This document shows positions 35,803 to 44,221 of a stretch of DNA of 64,000 nucleotides, in pieces (within the stretch, counting starts at the first letter, position 1; each line of letters opens with the position of its first letter). Under the pieces are notes generated by a model that was not told the DNA's origin, made no database searches, and worked only from the letters and a program-made list of their open reading frames with translations. A program made the translations under genes and the position numbers. This stretch comes from FEB-35 sp050263095. Its GTDB lineage: Bacteria; Desulfobacterota; Deferrimicrobia; Deferrimicrobiales; Deferrimicrobiaceae. The stretch spans positions 1-64,000 of the forward strand of contig JBLNEW010000071.1 of assembly GCA_050263095.1 (NCBI GenBank). Reading direction: 5' to 3'.

Positions 35803-37935
35803 TCAGGGGGCAACAGAAATAACAGACCAAAACAATGAATAATATTCATTGTCTCCGGGGGGGATCAGGACGGGGAAAAGGAGCCGCAGGCAGACGCCCT
35901 GGTGTATTTTCTCCGCGCCGGCCTCGGAAAGCGAGGCCGTCTCCACGGGGTAGCGCAGGAGGGTGAATTCCCTGTCCGCCCTGGCCTTGACCTCCACGTT
36001 GCGCCATGCGTCCACGATCCGGAATTCGCGGAGAGCGGCGGTCAAGCCGCGCGAGGAGAGCGCCGCGTCCTGGCCGATCCCCTCATACCTCCGGTCCGGC
36101 CCGTTCCCCGAAAGGAAGTTCAGGTTCCACTCCGAGACGAACCGGGCGGAGACGGTTTCCTTCCCCCGGTTGGCCATGCGATATTGGACGACGAATCCTT
36201 CATCCCCCGCATTGATATCGAGGATTTTCTCCAGCTCCAGCTCGATTCCCGGACCCGAAAGCTGCAGCTGCTGCGAAAGGACGATGCGGGAGCCGCTGCG
36301 GGTGATCTCCGCCTTCGTTTCCTTTCCCGCGGTGGCGCACACCGGATGGACGGAGTCGTCGAGAATCCGCTCCGGCGGATCCTCCTGCAGGTACAGCGCC
36401 TCCCTGAAGGATGCCCGCTGCCGAGTATCGACCGAAAGCGCCGACAGCACGGACGGGTCCTTTAGGACGATGATGTCGTGGATGCTGGTCGAGCCGTCGA
36501 ACGTCCCGCCCCCCCTGCGGAGCTTGCCGTGATATCCCTCCTCCCGCCGGGTCAGCACGTGGCCGAGCGCCACGCCCCGCTGCGGGAGCGATATCTCCGT
36601 TACGGCGCCGCCGTCGTGAGCATGGACCAGGAGCGTCAAGGCGGGGGTCTTAAGGAGTACCTCGGTGCCGCCGTCGAGATCGATATCGCCCTTGATCCCT
36701 TCCGTCCAGCCCGTCCTGCCTGCGTGCAGAACCCGGTCCGAGGCTTCCTCGGCCTTGAGAAGGTTCCCGTAGGCCGCCTCGCGCAGGTGGTTCAGGTACA
36801 GGCCGCCGAAGACCCCGTGCCAGTAAACGTCGTTGCACTGGGCCCGGTACAGAAAATCACGACCGGCCGCCTCCCCGCTTTTGCGCGCGGCCTCTTCCAC
36901 CCTTCCGCTCACCCACCACATCCGCTTGTGGAGCTGGTTCGCCTCCTCGTATTTGCGCAGGAAGTTCCTGAAGAATCCGCCCTGCACGAACGGCTTCATC
37001 TCCGCCATCCTGCCGGCGCGGAATTCGTGGAGCATGTCTCCGAACCGGGCCGCCCTGCCCGGCGGAAGCGCCCATTCTCCCATCTCCGTATACGAGCACG
37101 TGGGAAGGTAGATCCTTCCCCGCAGCGGCGCGCGGGCGGCGTACTCCCCGAATGTCATGGTCGTCAGCCAGTCGCGCCTGGCCCATATCCCCTCGAAGAA
37201 GCGGCGCAGCCATCCCTCATCGTAGACGCTTTTGCGCGTCCCGGGCCAGACGCCGAGCTTCTCGCCGTCGTCCGCAAAGATGGCGGCGGGATAAGGGACC
37301 TCCCTCGACGTCATGCGCTCTATGGCGCGCAGCGTCTCCTCCACGTCCCCGAACGGGATCAGATACCGGAGGAGCTCGCTCCCCGGGAAGACGCGCACCG
37401 AAAATCCGCCTGCCTCGGTGAGCCAGACGCCGTCAAGTTCTTCGGGTCCCAGCCCCGCCCGTATGAAATGGTAATCGTCCAGGGGAAGGTACTTCACTCC
37501 CGACGCGGCGAGCGACGCCGCCAGGTCCGGCTCCCAGACCCGCTCGGCAAGCCAGGCCCCTTCCGGCTCCCTGCCGAAACAGGCCCGCACATTCTCCGAC
37601 AGCGCGCGTATCTGTCCCAGCCGGTCGCGCTCGGGCAGGAGCGCGAGGATCGGCTCGTACATCCCGCCGCCGAGAATCTCGACCTGCCCGCGTGACACCA
37701 TTTCCCTTAAGAGCCGCAGGACCTCCGGGCTGTTGTCGGCGATCCACCGGAGGAGAAAGCCGGAATAATGGAGGCTCAGCCTGATCCCCGGAAAGCGCTC
37801 GAGGGTCTCGAGGAACGGCAGGTAGGAGTTCCTGCAGGCATCCTCGAGCACGAAATCGAAGTTGCCGACCGGCTGGTGGTTATGAAGGCACAGGAGCAGC
37901 GTCCGGGTCGGAGCCGGACCGGAAGAAGAGAGCAC
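35803..37935 (-). CDS. GH57 family 4-alpha-glucanotransferase/amylase
   Basis: Glycoside hydrolase family 57 enzyme of 710 residues (GTG start at 37935, 2 bases after the mce stop). The N-terminal barrel has CLHNHQPVGNFD, the nucleophile region WLAERVWEP (Glu equivalent to E123 of Thermococcus litoralis glucanotransferase) and the acid/base in FADDGEKLGVWPG. The C-terminal half is beta-rich and DUF1926-like, as in that enzyme. Role: probably remodelling or degradation of glycogen or maltodextrin in the cytosol. Base composition drops toward AT over the last 60 bases. Confidence 0.88.
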   Translation of the reverse strand: MLSSSGPAPTRTLLLCLHNHQPVGNFDFVLEDACRNSYLPFLETLERFPGIRLSLHYSGFLLRWIADNSPEVLRLLREMVSRGQVEILGGGMYEPILALLPERDRLGQIRALSENVRACFGREPEGAWLAERVWEPDLAASLAASGVKYLPLDDYHFIRAGLGPEELDGVWLTEAGGFSVRVFPGSELLRYLIPFGDVEETLRAIERMTSREVPYPAAIFADDGEKLGVWPGTRKSVYDEGWLRRFFEGIWARRDWLTTMTFGEYAARAPLRGRIYLPTCSYTEMGEWALPPGRAARFGDMLHEFRAGRMAEMKPFVQGGFFRNFLRKYEEANQLHKRMWWVSGRVEEAARKSGEAAGRDFLYRAQCNDVYWHGVFGGLYLNHLREAAYGNLLKAEEASDRVLHAGRTGWTEGIKGDIDLDGGTEVLLKTPALTLLVHAHDGGAVTEISLPQRGVALGHVLTRREEGYHGKLRRGGGTFDGSTSIHDIIVLKDPSVLSALSVDTRQRASFREALYLQEDPPERILDDSVHPVCATAGKETKAEITRSGSRIVLSQQLQLSGPGIELELEKILDINAGDEGFVVQYRMANRGKETVSARFVSEWNLNFLSGNGPDRRYEGIGQDAALSSRGLTAALREFRIVDAWRNVEVKARADREFTLLRYPVETASLSEAGAEKIHQGVCLRLLFPVLIPPGDNEYYSLFWSVISVAP

Positions 37936-37937
37936 GG

Positions 37938-38348
37938 TCAGTCATCCCCCTCCTGCGCGAACTCCGTAAGGACGCCGAACGTCGACTTCGGGTGGAGAAA
38001 ACCGATCTTCATGCCGTGCACGCCCACCCTCGGGGTCTCGTCGATCAGCCGGGCACCCTTCTCCTTCGCCCTGGCGAGCGCGGCGGCCGCGTCCTCCACC
38101 TGGAAGCACAGGTGGTGTATCCCCTCCCCGTTCTTCTCGAGGAACTTCCCGACGGGGCCTTCCGGCGAGGTCGATTCGATCACCTCGATCGTGCTCTCCC
38201 CGACGCGGAACACCGCCGCCCGGATCTTCTGGTCGGCCACTTCCTCGATGCCGGCCAGCTCGAGCCCCAGGACGTCGCGGTAAAAGGGGATGGCGTCGTC
38301 GAGCTTGCGTACCGCCACCCCTATATGCTGGATCTTGCGTATGGTCAA
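37938..38348 (-). CDS. mce: methylmalonyl-CoA epimerase
   Basis: Cytosolic glyoxalase-fold enzyme (136 residues) that interconverts (R)- and (S)-methylmalonyl-CoA in propionate metabolism. It begins IQHIGVAVRKLDDAIPFYRD with the first metal His, continues with GKFLEKNGEGIHHLCFQVED (second His) and ends with the Glu-containing VLTEFAQE. It precedes the GH57 gene by 2 bases; the pairing is probably only transcriptional. Confidence 0.9.
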   Translation of the reverse strand: MTIRKIQHIGVAVRKLDDAIPFYRDVLGLELAGIEEVADQKIRAAVFRVGESTIEVIESTSPEGPVGKFLEKNGEGIHHLCFQVEDAAAALARAKEKGARLIDETPRVGVHGMKIGFLHPKSTFGVLTEFAQEGDD

Positions 38349-38388
38349 GCGCCGTACCCCCTTCCGACTTCTCTTCCATGGGCCCGTC

Positions 38389-39393
38389 CTATTTCATCAA
38401 TACCAGGGGGCGCAGAATATCGTAGGCCAGGTATCCCGCAGCCGCCGAGGCGGGAATCGTCAGGATCCAGGCCCAGACTATCCGCACCCCTACCGTCCAG
38501 TTCACTTTCCTGTGGCCCTGGGAAAGCCCCACCCCGAGTATCGCGGAGGTTATGACGTGTGTCGTGCTGATGGGGATTCCCATCGCGGAAGCGGTGAGAA
38601 TGACGCCCGCCGACGACGTCTCCGCGCAGAAGCCGTGGACGGGCTGCAGTTTGACGAAATCCGTTCCCACGGTCTTTATGATGCGCCACCCGCCCATCGC
38701 GGTCCCTGCGGCCATCGAAGCCGCGCAGGACAGGATCACCCAGGGAGGGATGTGGAAGGTCTGGATCGCCCCGTAAGATGCGAGCGCCAGCGTGATCACC
38801 CCCATCGATTTCTGGGCGTCGTTGGAGCCGTGCGAGAACGCCATGAATGCGGCCGAAACGATCTGGAGCTTCCGGAAGCCGCGGTTCAACGGGGAAGGAT
38901 GGTATCCCCGGAACAGCCAGAAGATTCCCACCATGATGAGGAAGGCCGCCACCGTCCCCACCAGCGGGGATATGACGATGGCGGCGAGGATCTTGGTTAT
39001 TCCATCCCACTTGAGGACGCTCAATCCCCGGTCCGCGATCACCGCTCCGATGAGCCCGCCGATGATCGCGTGCGAGGAGGATGCCGGGATCCCGTAGCGC
39101 CATGTCAGGAGGTCCCAGAATATGGCGCCGGCCAGGGCGGAAAGGACGACGACCTGGGTCACCTGCGACGGATCGACGATCCCCTTGCCGATCGTCGCGG
39201 CGACGTGCGTCGAGACGAGCGCGCCGACGAAGTTCAGGCCCGCCGCCATGACGATCGCGTTCCGGATCGACAGGGCGCGGGTCGATATGCAGGTGGCGAT
39301 CGCGTTGGCGGTGTCGTGGAACCCGTTGATGAAGTCGAACGCGAGCGCCGCGGTTATGACCAGCGCAAGAAGCGCGAACGAGCTCTCAGGCAT
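38389..39393 (-). CDS. pit: PiT-family inorganic phosphate transporter
   Basis: Inner-membrane low-affinity metal-phosphate symporter of 334 residues with about 10 helices. Both PiT signature repeats are present: DFINGFHDTANAIATCISTRAL at the N-terminus and AAFMAFSHGSNDAQKSMGVI in the second half. It overlaps the DUF47 gene by 8 bases, the standard PiT-DUF47 pairing. With the Pst system at 51456-55840 the cell has both low- and high-affinity phosphate uptake here. Confidence 0.93.
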   Translation of the reverse strand: MPESSFALLALVITAALAFDFINGFHDTANAIATCISTRALSIRNAIVMAAGLNFVGALVSTHVAATIGKGIVDPSQVTQVVVLSALAGAIFWDLLTWRYGIPASSSHAIIGGLIGAVIADRGLSVLKWDGITKILAAIVISPLVGTVAAFLIMVGIFWLFRGYHPSPLNRGFRKLQIVSAAFMAFSHGSNDAQKSMGVITLALASYGAIQTFHIPPWVILSCAASMAAGTAMGGWRIIKTVGTDFVKLQPVHGFCAETSSAGVILTASAMGIPISTTHVITSAILGVGLSQGHRKVNWTVGVRIVWAWILTIPASAAAGYLAYDILRPLVLMK

Positions 39394-40003
39394 TCTTTAG
39401 CGCTACCCCTTCGAGCACGTTGGCGGCGTCCTCGCAGCGGTCGGTGGCGGTCTCCAGCGTCTCGTATATCTCTTTCCACTTCAAAATCGTAATGGGGTCC
39501 TTCTCGTGCTCGAACAGGTAGGCGATCGCGTCGCGGCAGACGCGGTCCGCCTCGTTCTCCAGCGAGTTGACTTCGACGCAGTGCTCGTAAACGCCGTCCA
39601 TCTTCTTCCCCATGTGAGAGATGCCGCGATTGAGCTCCCGGACGGACTTGAGGATAAGGAACCCCAACTCCTTGGCCTGGGGGGTCGATTCGGTGATCTT
39701 GTAAAGGGTGATGCGCGTTGCCGCCGCGTGGATAAGGTCGATGATGTCGTCGAGCGACGAGGCGAGCGCCAGGATGTCCTCGCGCTCGATGGGAGTGATG
39801 AAGGTCGTGTTCAATTTCTTGACGATGTCGTGGGTGATCGTGTCCCCCCGGTGCTCGACCTCCTCGATCTGCCGGGCTTTCTCCTTTACTTCATGGAAGT
39901 TGTCAAGCAGGTCCTTGAGGAGTTCGGCGCCGTCCTGGATGTTCTGCGACGCCTTTTCGAACTGGACGAAGAATTCCTGGTCGGTCGGGAGAATCCGGAA
40001 CAT
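39386..40003 (-). CDS. DUF47 family PhoU-like regulator of PiT
   Basis: A 205-residue all-helical cytosolic protein of the DUF47/PhoU-like family. The family pattern ExxHRGDTITHDIVKKLNTTFITPIDREDI is recognisable as EVEHRGDTITHDIV and FITPIEREDILAL (residues about 48-82). PhoU-like proteins bind metal clusters and adjust transporter activity. It is the first gene of the unit, with pit starting 8 bases before its stop. Confidence 0.92.
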   Translation of the reverse strand: MFRILPTDQEFFVQFEKASQNIQDGAELLKDLLDNFHEVKEKARQIEEVEHRGDTITHDIVKKLNTTFITPIEREDILALASSLDDIIDLIHAAATRITLYKITESTPQAKELGFLILKSVRELNRGISHMGKKMDGVYEHCVEVNSLENEADRVCRDAIAYLFEHEKDPITILKWKEIYETLETATDRCEDAANVLEGVALKNA

Positions 40004-40054
40004 GGAGCGACTCCTTCTGGTTTTGGGAAAGTGTCGGAAAAACGTTCTACGCGC

Positions 40055-41101
40055 TTATCGGCAAAGCTGCCCCGCGTGGATTTTCTGCCCGCCGTCCGCC
40101 AGCTCGGCAAGCTTGCGCTCCGCCGCGGCAACCAGGTCTTCGATTATCTCGCTCACTGGCTGGACCTTCCTGACGAAGGCGACGCTCTGGCCCGCCATCA
40201 GCGAACCGTGTTCGATGTCCCCGTCCACCACGGCGCGACGCAGGGCGCCGACCCAGAACTCCTCGAGCCTGACCTGGGCCTCCTCGCGGGGAAGTTCGCC
40301 GGACTTGACCTTGTTCAGGAGATCGAACTGAAGGCGGTTGAAGTCCTTGGTCCCCTCGTTGACGATGGCGCGCACCGGTATCGTGGGAAGCGACGCGTCG
40401 AACTGCGTGGTGGGCATGGCGTCCCGGGCCTGGGCCTTGATGAACGCCTCCTTGAATCGCGGGTGCGCCACGCACTCGTCCGCAACGACGAAGCGGGTCC
40501 CAAGCTGCGCCCCCGCCGCGCCGAGCATAAGGTACTGCGCGATCATCTCCCCGGTCCCGATTCCTCCTGCGACGAAGATCGGGACCTCCGTGATGCTCAA
40601 CAGAAATTCCTGCGCGAGCACGGAAGTTGCTACAGGTCCGATGTGGCCGCCCGCCTCGTTCCCCTCTATCACCAGGGCGTCCACTCCCTGCTTGATGAGG
40701 CGCCTGGCAAGGGACAAAACCGGAGCGAAGCAGATCAGCTTTGCCCCGGAAGCCTTCACCTGTTCGATGTCCTTTCCCGACGGGATGCTTCCCGCGAAAA
40801 AAACGAACGGCGCTTTCTCCCGGATCACCACCTCGATGTGGTCCCGGAAGCTGGGCGCCACGGTTATCAGGTTGACCCCGAAGGGGAATTTCGTCTTGCG
40901 GCGGGTGGCCTCGATCTCCTTGGCCAGCATCGCCGGGGGCATGTTCCCCGCGGCGAGGACCCCGAATCCACCCTCGTTCGAAATGGCGGAAACGAGGTTG
41001 GACTCGGATACCCAGGTCATGGCGCCGCAGAGGATCGCGTGCCGGGTGCCGAGAAAATCGGTACCCCGCCTCCAAGCAGCCGGCAGATGTCTCAACTCCA
41101 T
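40055..41101 (-). CDS. nitronate monooxygenase / 2-nitropropane dioxygenase-like FMN enzyme
   Basis: TIM-barrel FMN protein of 348 residues. The ATG at 41101 is chosen because GGGAG lies 8 bases upstream and MELRHLPAAWRRGTDFLG is a good N-terminus; an upstream ATG at 41140 lacks a ribosome site. Family motifs include CGAMTWVSESNLVSAISNEGGFG, LVIEGNEAGGHIG, PIFVAGGIGTG and LGAAGAQLGTRF (phosphate-binding loops). Enoyl-reductase FabK is closely related, so the exact reaction is open. It diverges from the ferredoxin-NADP reductase gene. Confidence 0.85.
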   Translation of the reverse strand: MELRHLPAAWRRGTDFLGTRHAILCGAMTWVSESNLVSAISNEGGFGVLAAGNMPPAMLAKEIEATRRKTKFPFGVNLITVAPSFRDHIEVVIREKAPFVFFAGSIPSGKDIEQVKASGAKLICFAPVLSLARRLIKQGVDALVIEGNEAGGHIGPVATSVLAQEFLLSITEVPIFVAGGIGTGEMIAQYLMLGAAGAQLGTRFVVADECVAHPRFKEAFIKAQARDAMPTTQFDASLPTIPVRAIVNEGTKDFNRLQFDLLNKVKSGELPREEAQVRLEEFWVGALRRAVVDGDIEHGSLMAGQSVAFVRKVQPVSEIIEDLVAAAERKLAELADGGQKIHAGQLCR

Positions 41102-41211
41102 CGATGATTCTCCCGCGGACAATTCGTACGAATATACCATAGGCGGCCGGCAAGGTGCCGTTAAAAGGAACCTCCGGCGTTTCCGGCAGTTCTTCTGCTA
41201 TATTATGCAGC

Positions 41212-42180
41212 ATGGTGCTGAGAAGCGAGCTGTACGACATCACCGTCGTCGGCGCCGGCCCGGTGGGGCTCTATGCCGCCTATTACGCGGGCCTGCGGGA
41301 TTGCAGGACCAAGCTCATCGAAATGTACCCCCAGGTGGGCGGCCGGCTCATTTCCATGTACCCGGAGAAGGAGATATTCGACGTCGCCGGCCACCCGAAA
41401 ATCGTCGCCGCCGACCTGGTGGGACTTCTCACGGAACAGGCGATGCAGTACAAGCCCACAGTCGTCCTGGACGAGCGGGTCACATGGCTCCGCGTTCTCG
41501 GTGAGCGCGTGATCGAACTGACGACGGTCAAGGGGATCCATTACACGCAGGCGGCCATAATCGCGGTGGGTTGCGGCGCCTTCGTCCCTCGCAAGCTGGA
41601 CATACCGCACCTCATCGACCTGGAAGGGCGCGGGATCTACTACTACCTCAAGTCCTTCGAGGCGCTCCGCGGGAAGAAGGTGCTCATACTGGGGGGAGGG
41701 AACAGCGCGGTGGACTGGGCCCTGTCCCTGGACGGGATAGCCGCGGAGGTGACCCTTGCGCACCGGATGTACAAATTCCAGGCCCACGAAGCCATGGTGG
41801 ACAGGCTGCTCGCCTCCGGGGTCAATGTGAAGTTCCCGTACTTCACGCTAAAGGCCGTGATCGGGGAGGACCGGGTAACGGGCGCCGTGATCTGGAACGA
41901 GAGGAGCGGACTGGAGGAGGTTATCGCCGTGGACGCGATCATCCTCTCGATCGGGATGCTCACCAACCTGGAGCCGTTCCGCCAGTGGGGCCTGGACATA
42001 GTCGGAAGCGGAATCGCCGTCGCCCCCGACATGTCCACCAGCCTGCCCGGGGTGTACGCCGCGGGCGACATCGTCACCTATCCGGGGAAAATATTGCTGA
42101 TCACCGCGGGATCGGGGGAGGCCGCCACGGCGGTCAACTCGGCAAAGGAATACATCATCGCCGGAGAGCTCGGTCGCTAG
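41212..42180 (+). CDS. ferredoxin-NADP reductase, thioredoxin-reductase-like type
   Basis: Flavoprotein of 322 residues that moves electrons between NADPH and ferredoxin. FAD motif VVGAGPVGLYAAYYAG is at 13-28, NAD(P) motif LILGGGNSAVDWAL near 158, and the C-terminal FAD loop VYAAGDIVTYPGK near 282. The CxxC of thioredoxin reductase is absent, which with the YPQVGGRL segment indicates the YumC-type reductase. A -10-like TATATT with extended TG lies 7 bases before the ATG, so the message may be leaderless. Confidence 0.9.
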   Translation: MVLRSELYDITVVGAGPVGLYAAYYAGLRDCRTKLIEMYPQVGGRLISMYPEKEIFDVAGHPKIVAADLVGLLTEQAMQYKPTVVLDERVTWLRVLGERVIELTTVKGIHYTQAAIIAVGCGAFVPRKLDIPHLIDLEGRGIYYYLKSFEALRGKKVLILGGGNSAVDWALSLDGIAAEVTLAHRMYKFQAHEAMVDRLLASGVNVKFPYFTLKAVIGEDRVTGAVIWNERSGLEEVIAVDAIILSIGMLTNLEPFRQWGLDIVGSGIAVAPDMSTSLPGVYAAGDIVTYPGKILLITAGSGEAATAVNSAKEYIIAGELGR

Positions 42181-42445
42181 CACTGCTCGACGGCAAGCGT
42201 TCCCGTCGGAGCGGTCTCGCCTCCGGAGATCCCCCGTCGCGTTCCGCCTTCGGCTCCCCTGCACATCCGTCGTCCTTGCCCCTTGATGGCTTTCCAGTGG
42301 TCTGCCAGGTTTATCGGTATGCCAAGTCCCACCTTTACCGGATGGTGGGTTCCACTACGGACGGTTCCGCCTCGTCTCCTCGCGAGGGGGACTCCTGCGG
42401 CGGCCGCTCCGACCATACCGCTTGCACAGTGACGGAACCAGGGCA
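42181..42445. other. unassigned 265-bp region
   Basis: No supported gene. The minus strand stays open for 102 codons (42485 to 42177) but in a frame that overlaps gdpD, and the translation shows no family I recognise. No terminator is seen for the reductase. Confidence 0.3.
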
Positions 42446-43189
42446 CTACCGATCCCTCGCTTCTGCCGTTGCTCGCCCGCGCCATGCCGCCCGCAGGGTC
42501 TCCGCCCTGTTCGAGAAGACACCGTCCGCGCCTGAGTCGACCAGGCGGATGAACGTTTCCGGATCGTCCACCGTGTATGGTATGAGCAATAGCCCCGCGG
42601 TCTTCACCTTCCCGATGCGCAGGGGGGAAAGCTTCCGGTAGTCAGGATGGATCAACGGCAAGGCATGCCGGATACAGAAGGCGATGTCGGATGCGGAGGG
42701 GCGTCCCGTGACCAGCCCGCAGGGAAGATCGGGACGCAGCGAGCGGGCCGCCAGGCACTCTTCCCTCAAGCCGGAAGAAATAATCGCTTCCCCCGTGTAT
42801 CCCGCGCTCCGAAGGACTCCGCAAACGGCGGCCGCTCCCCCCGGAGTCTTTACGTGAATGTTGATCGGAACCGTGCCGCGGACGACCTCAAGCACATCGG
42901 CGAGAAACGGCAAGGGCTCGCCGTTCTTCAGGATGACTTTTCGCAGGCTGGCCGAAGAGGTTGAAGCGACGGTCAAGTCCTCCCTGGCCGTGCGGCCCGT
43001 CCGCGCGTCGTGGAGCACGGCCGGCTGTCCGTCGGCCGAGAGCCTGACGTCCAACTCGATCATGTCGGCCCGATCGGAAACGGCAAGGGCTATCGCGGCG
43101 ATGGAGTTTTCCAGCGCGCGGTCGGACGCACCGCGATGCGCCGCAACCAGCGGCGAATCCCCCCGCCGTGTCTGGAGAATCGTCCCCAC
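42446..43189 (-). CDS. glycerophosphodiester phosphodiesterase
   Basis: Hydrolyses glycerophosphodiesters to glycerol-3-phosphate and an alcohol. It has 247 residues from the GTG at 43189 (the frame is open to 43282, but that would run into the upstream gene). Key residues are HRGASDRALENSIAA (catalytic His-Arg and metal Glu), IELDVRLSADGQPAVLHD (Glu-Asp metal pair and second catalytic His) and the C-terminal GADGVFSNRAE. No signal peptide, so probably cytosolic. Confidence 0.9.
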   Translation of the reverse strand: MGTILQTRRGDSPLVAAHRGASDRALENSIAAIALAVSDRADMIELDVRLSADGQPAVLHDARTGRTAREDLTVASTSSASLRKVILKNGEPLPFLADVLEVVRGTVPINIHVKTPGGAAAVCGVLRSAGYTGEAIISSGLREECLAARSLRPDLPCGLVTGRPSASDIAFCIRHALPLIHPDYRKLSPLRIGKVKTAGLLLIPYTVDDPETFIRLVDSGADGVFSNRAETLRAAWRGRATAEARDR

Positions 43190-43226
43190 CGGACAAAGAT
43201 ACCCCAGGCGGGGCGGTCCCGTCCGC

Positions 43227-44090
43227 CTAATTCGAGAAAACGATTTTCGATTTTTCCCGCATCCGGCCGAGCGTCGCGTCATGGAGCTCTTCGGTCTTCC
43301 GCTTCCGCAACATCTCGATTATCTTTTCCCTTTCAGTGGCGAAAGTAACCTTCGGATCCACAGCTTTATCGACAAGCTTGATCACCCAGGACCGCTCGCC
43401 GGGTCCCTTGATGACATCGCTCACCTGGCCCGGCTCCAGGCGGTCGACGATTCCTTGCCATGATTCCGGAATCTGATTCCAGTACAGGTAACCGAGATCC
43501 CAGGGAGCCTTCATTCCCTTGGGCAAATTCGGGAATCGCCTCGAGGCCACCCTTTCGAACGACTTTCCGCTTTCAAGATCTTTATGATCTTCGGCCATCC
43601 GGGATTCATCGCCCTTGTAGAAAATCTGCCATACATGTAATTTCGTCGTTATCCTCTTGGAATTCTTCTCGAAATATTCCTGGGCTTCCGAATCCGTCAC
43701 GTTGACCTTGGTCCGGATATGTTCGCGATACAGACCCGACATCTCCTGCCGTTGAAAAGCCCTCAGTTGCGCCTCGGCCTCCTGTAGTTTCATGCGGTAT
43801 CCCGGGTTTTTGTCGAGTCCCAGCTCGACTCCCTGCTGGTAGACGAGCTCGCTGCGAACGAGAGCCTGCAATATGTTTCGTATCGCGTCGGGACTCACCG
43901 TGTCGCCGTGAGCGCCCCGCTTGAAAGCTTGCCGGACATCGTACTCGGTGATCGGCACTCCGTTCACCGTCGCCAGGACCTTGAACTTGCCATCGCCGTC
44001 CGTCATCCGATTCGCCTCCCGCTTCTCACCGCAGGATGCAAGCAGGGCCGCAAGCAATATCGCCGCCGGCAGAACAATCGTCTTTTTCAA
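43227..44090 (-). CDS. PpiC/SurA-like lipoprotein chaperone
   Basis: A 287-residue predicted periplasmic lipoprotein (lipobox LLASC). A SurA_N-like helical region (VNGVPITEYDVRQAFKRG to about residue 130) is followed by a parvulin-like region near 145-240 (HVWQIFYKGDE...PWDLGYLYWNQIPE...LEPGQVSDVIKGPG). Classic parvulin active-site residues are not all obvious, so it may be a chaperone more than an isomerase. It lies 132 bases downstream of the decaheme gene at 44222-47050 on the same strand and could assist its export. Confidence 0.8.
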   Translation of the reverse strand: MKKTIVLPAAILLAALLASCGEKREANRMTDGDGKFKVLATVNGVPITEYDVRQAFKRGAHGDTVSPDAIRNILQALVRSELVYQQGVELGLDKNPGYRMKLQEAEAQLRAFQRQEMSGLYREHIRTKVNVTDSEAQEYFEKNSKRITTKLHVWQIFYKGDESRMAEDHKDLESGKSFERVASRRFPNLPKGMKAPWDLGYLYWNQIPESWQGIVDRLEPGQVSDVIKGPGERSWVIKLVDKAVDPKVTFATEREKIIEMLRKRKTEELHDATLGRMREKSKIVFSN

Positions 44091-44145
44091 TGTCGTTTTC
44101 TCCGGGGAATCAAGTTGGGAGCCTTAAACGATCGGTCCGGATGAA

Positions 44146-44175
44146 GGAAGGGCGGCATTCGCATGCCGCCCTTCC
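44146..44175 (-). terminator. strong hairpin between the third decaheme gene and the chaperone gene
   Basis: A 13-bp perfect stem (GGAAGGGCGGCAT / ATGCCGCCCTTCC) with a 4-base loop, embedded in further partial pairing (ATCGGTC / GACCGAT). No U-run follows on either strand, so it may reduce read-through or stabilise the message 3' end instead of terminating fully. Confidence 0.6.
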
Positions 44176-44221
44176 TCGACCGATCGGTACTTGCCGTTCC
44201 GCTACATTTTGCGACTTGCCA

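Noticed and set aside
35832..35852. Perfect 21-bp palindrome (ACAATGAAT / ATTCATTGT) considered as an operator.
   Set aside because: It lies inside the last codons of the GH57 gene; symmetry may be chance in an AT-rich stretch, although action on the downstream FadL promoter cannot be excluded.
42177..42485. 102-codon minus-strand frame considered as a gene or group II intron remnant.
   Set aside because: No recognisable domain, no ribosome site, no domain V hairpin, and it overlaps gdpD in another frame.
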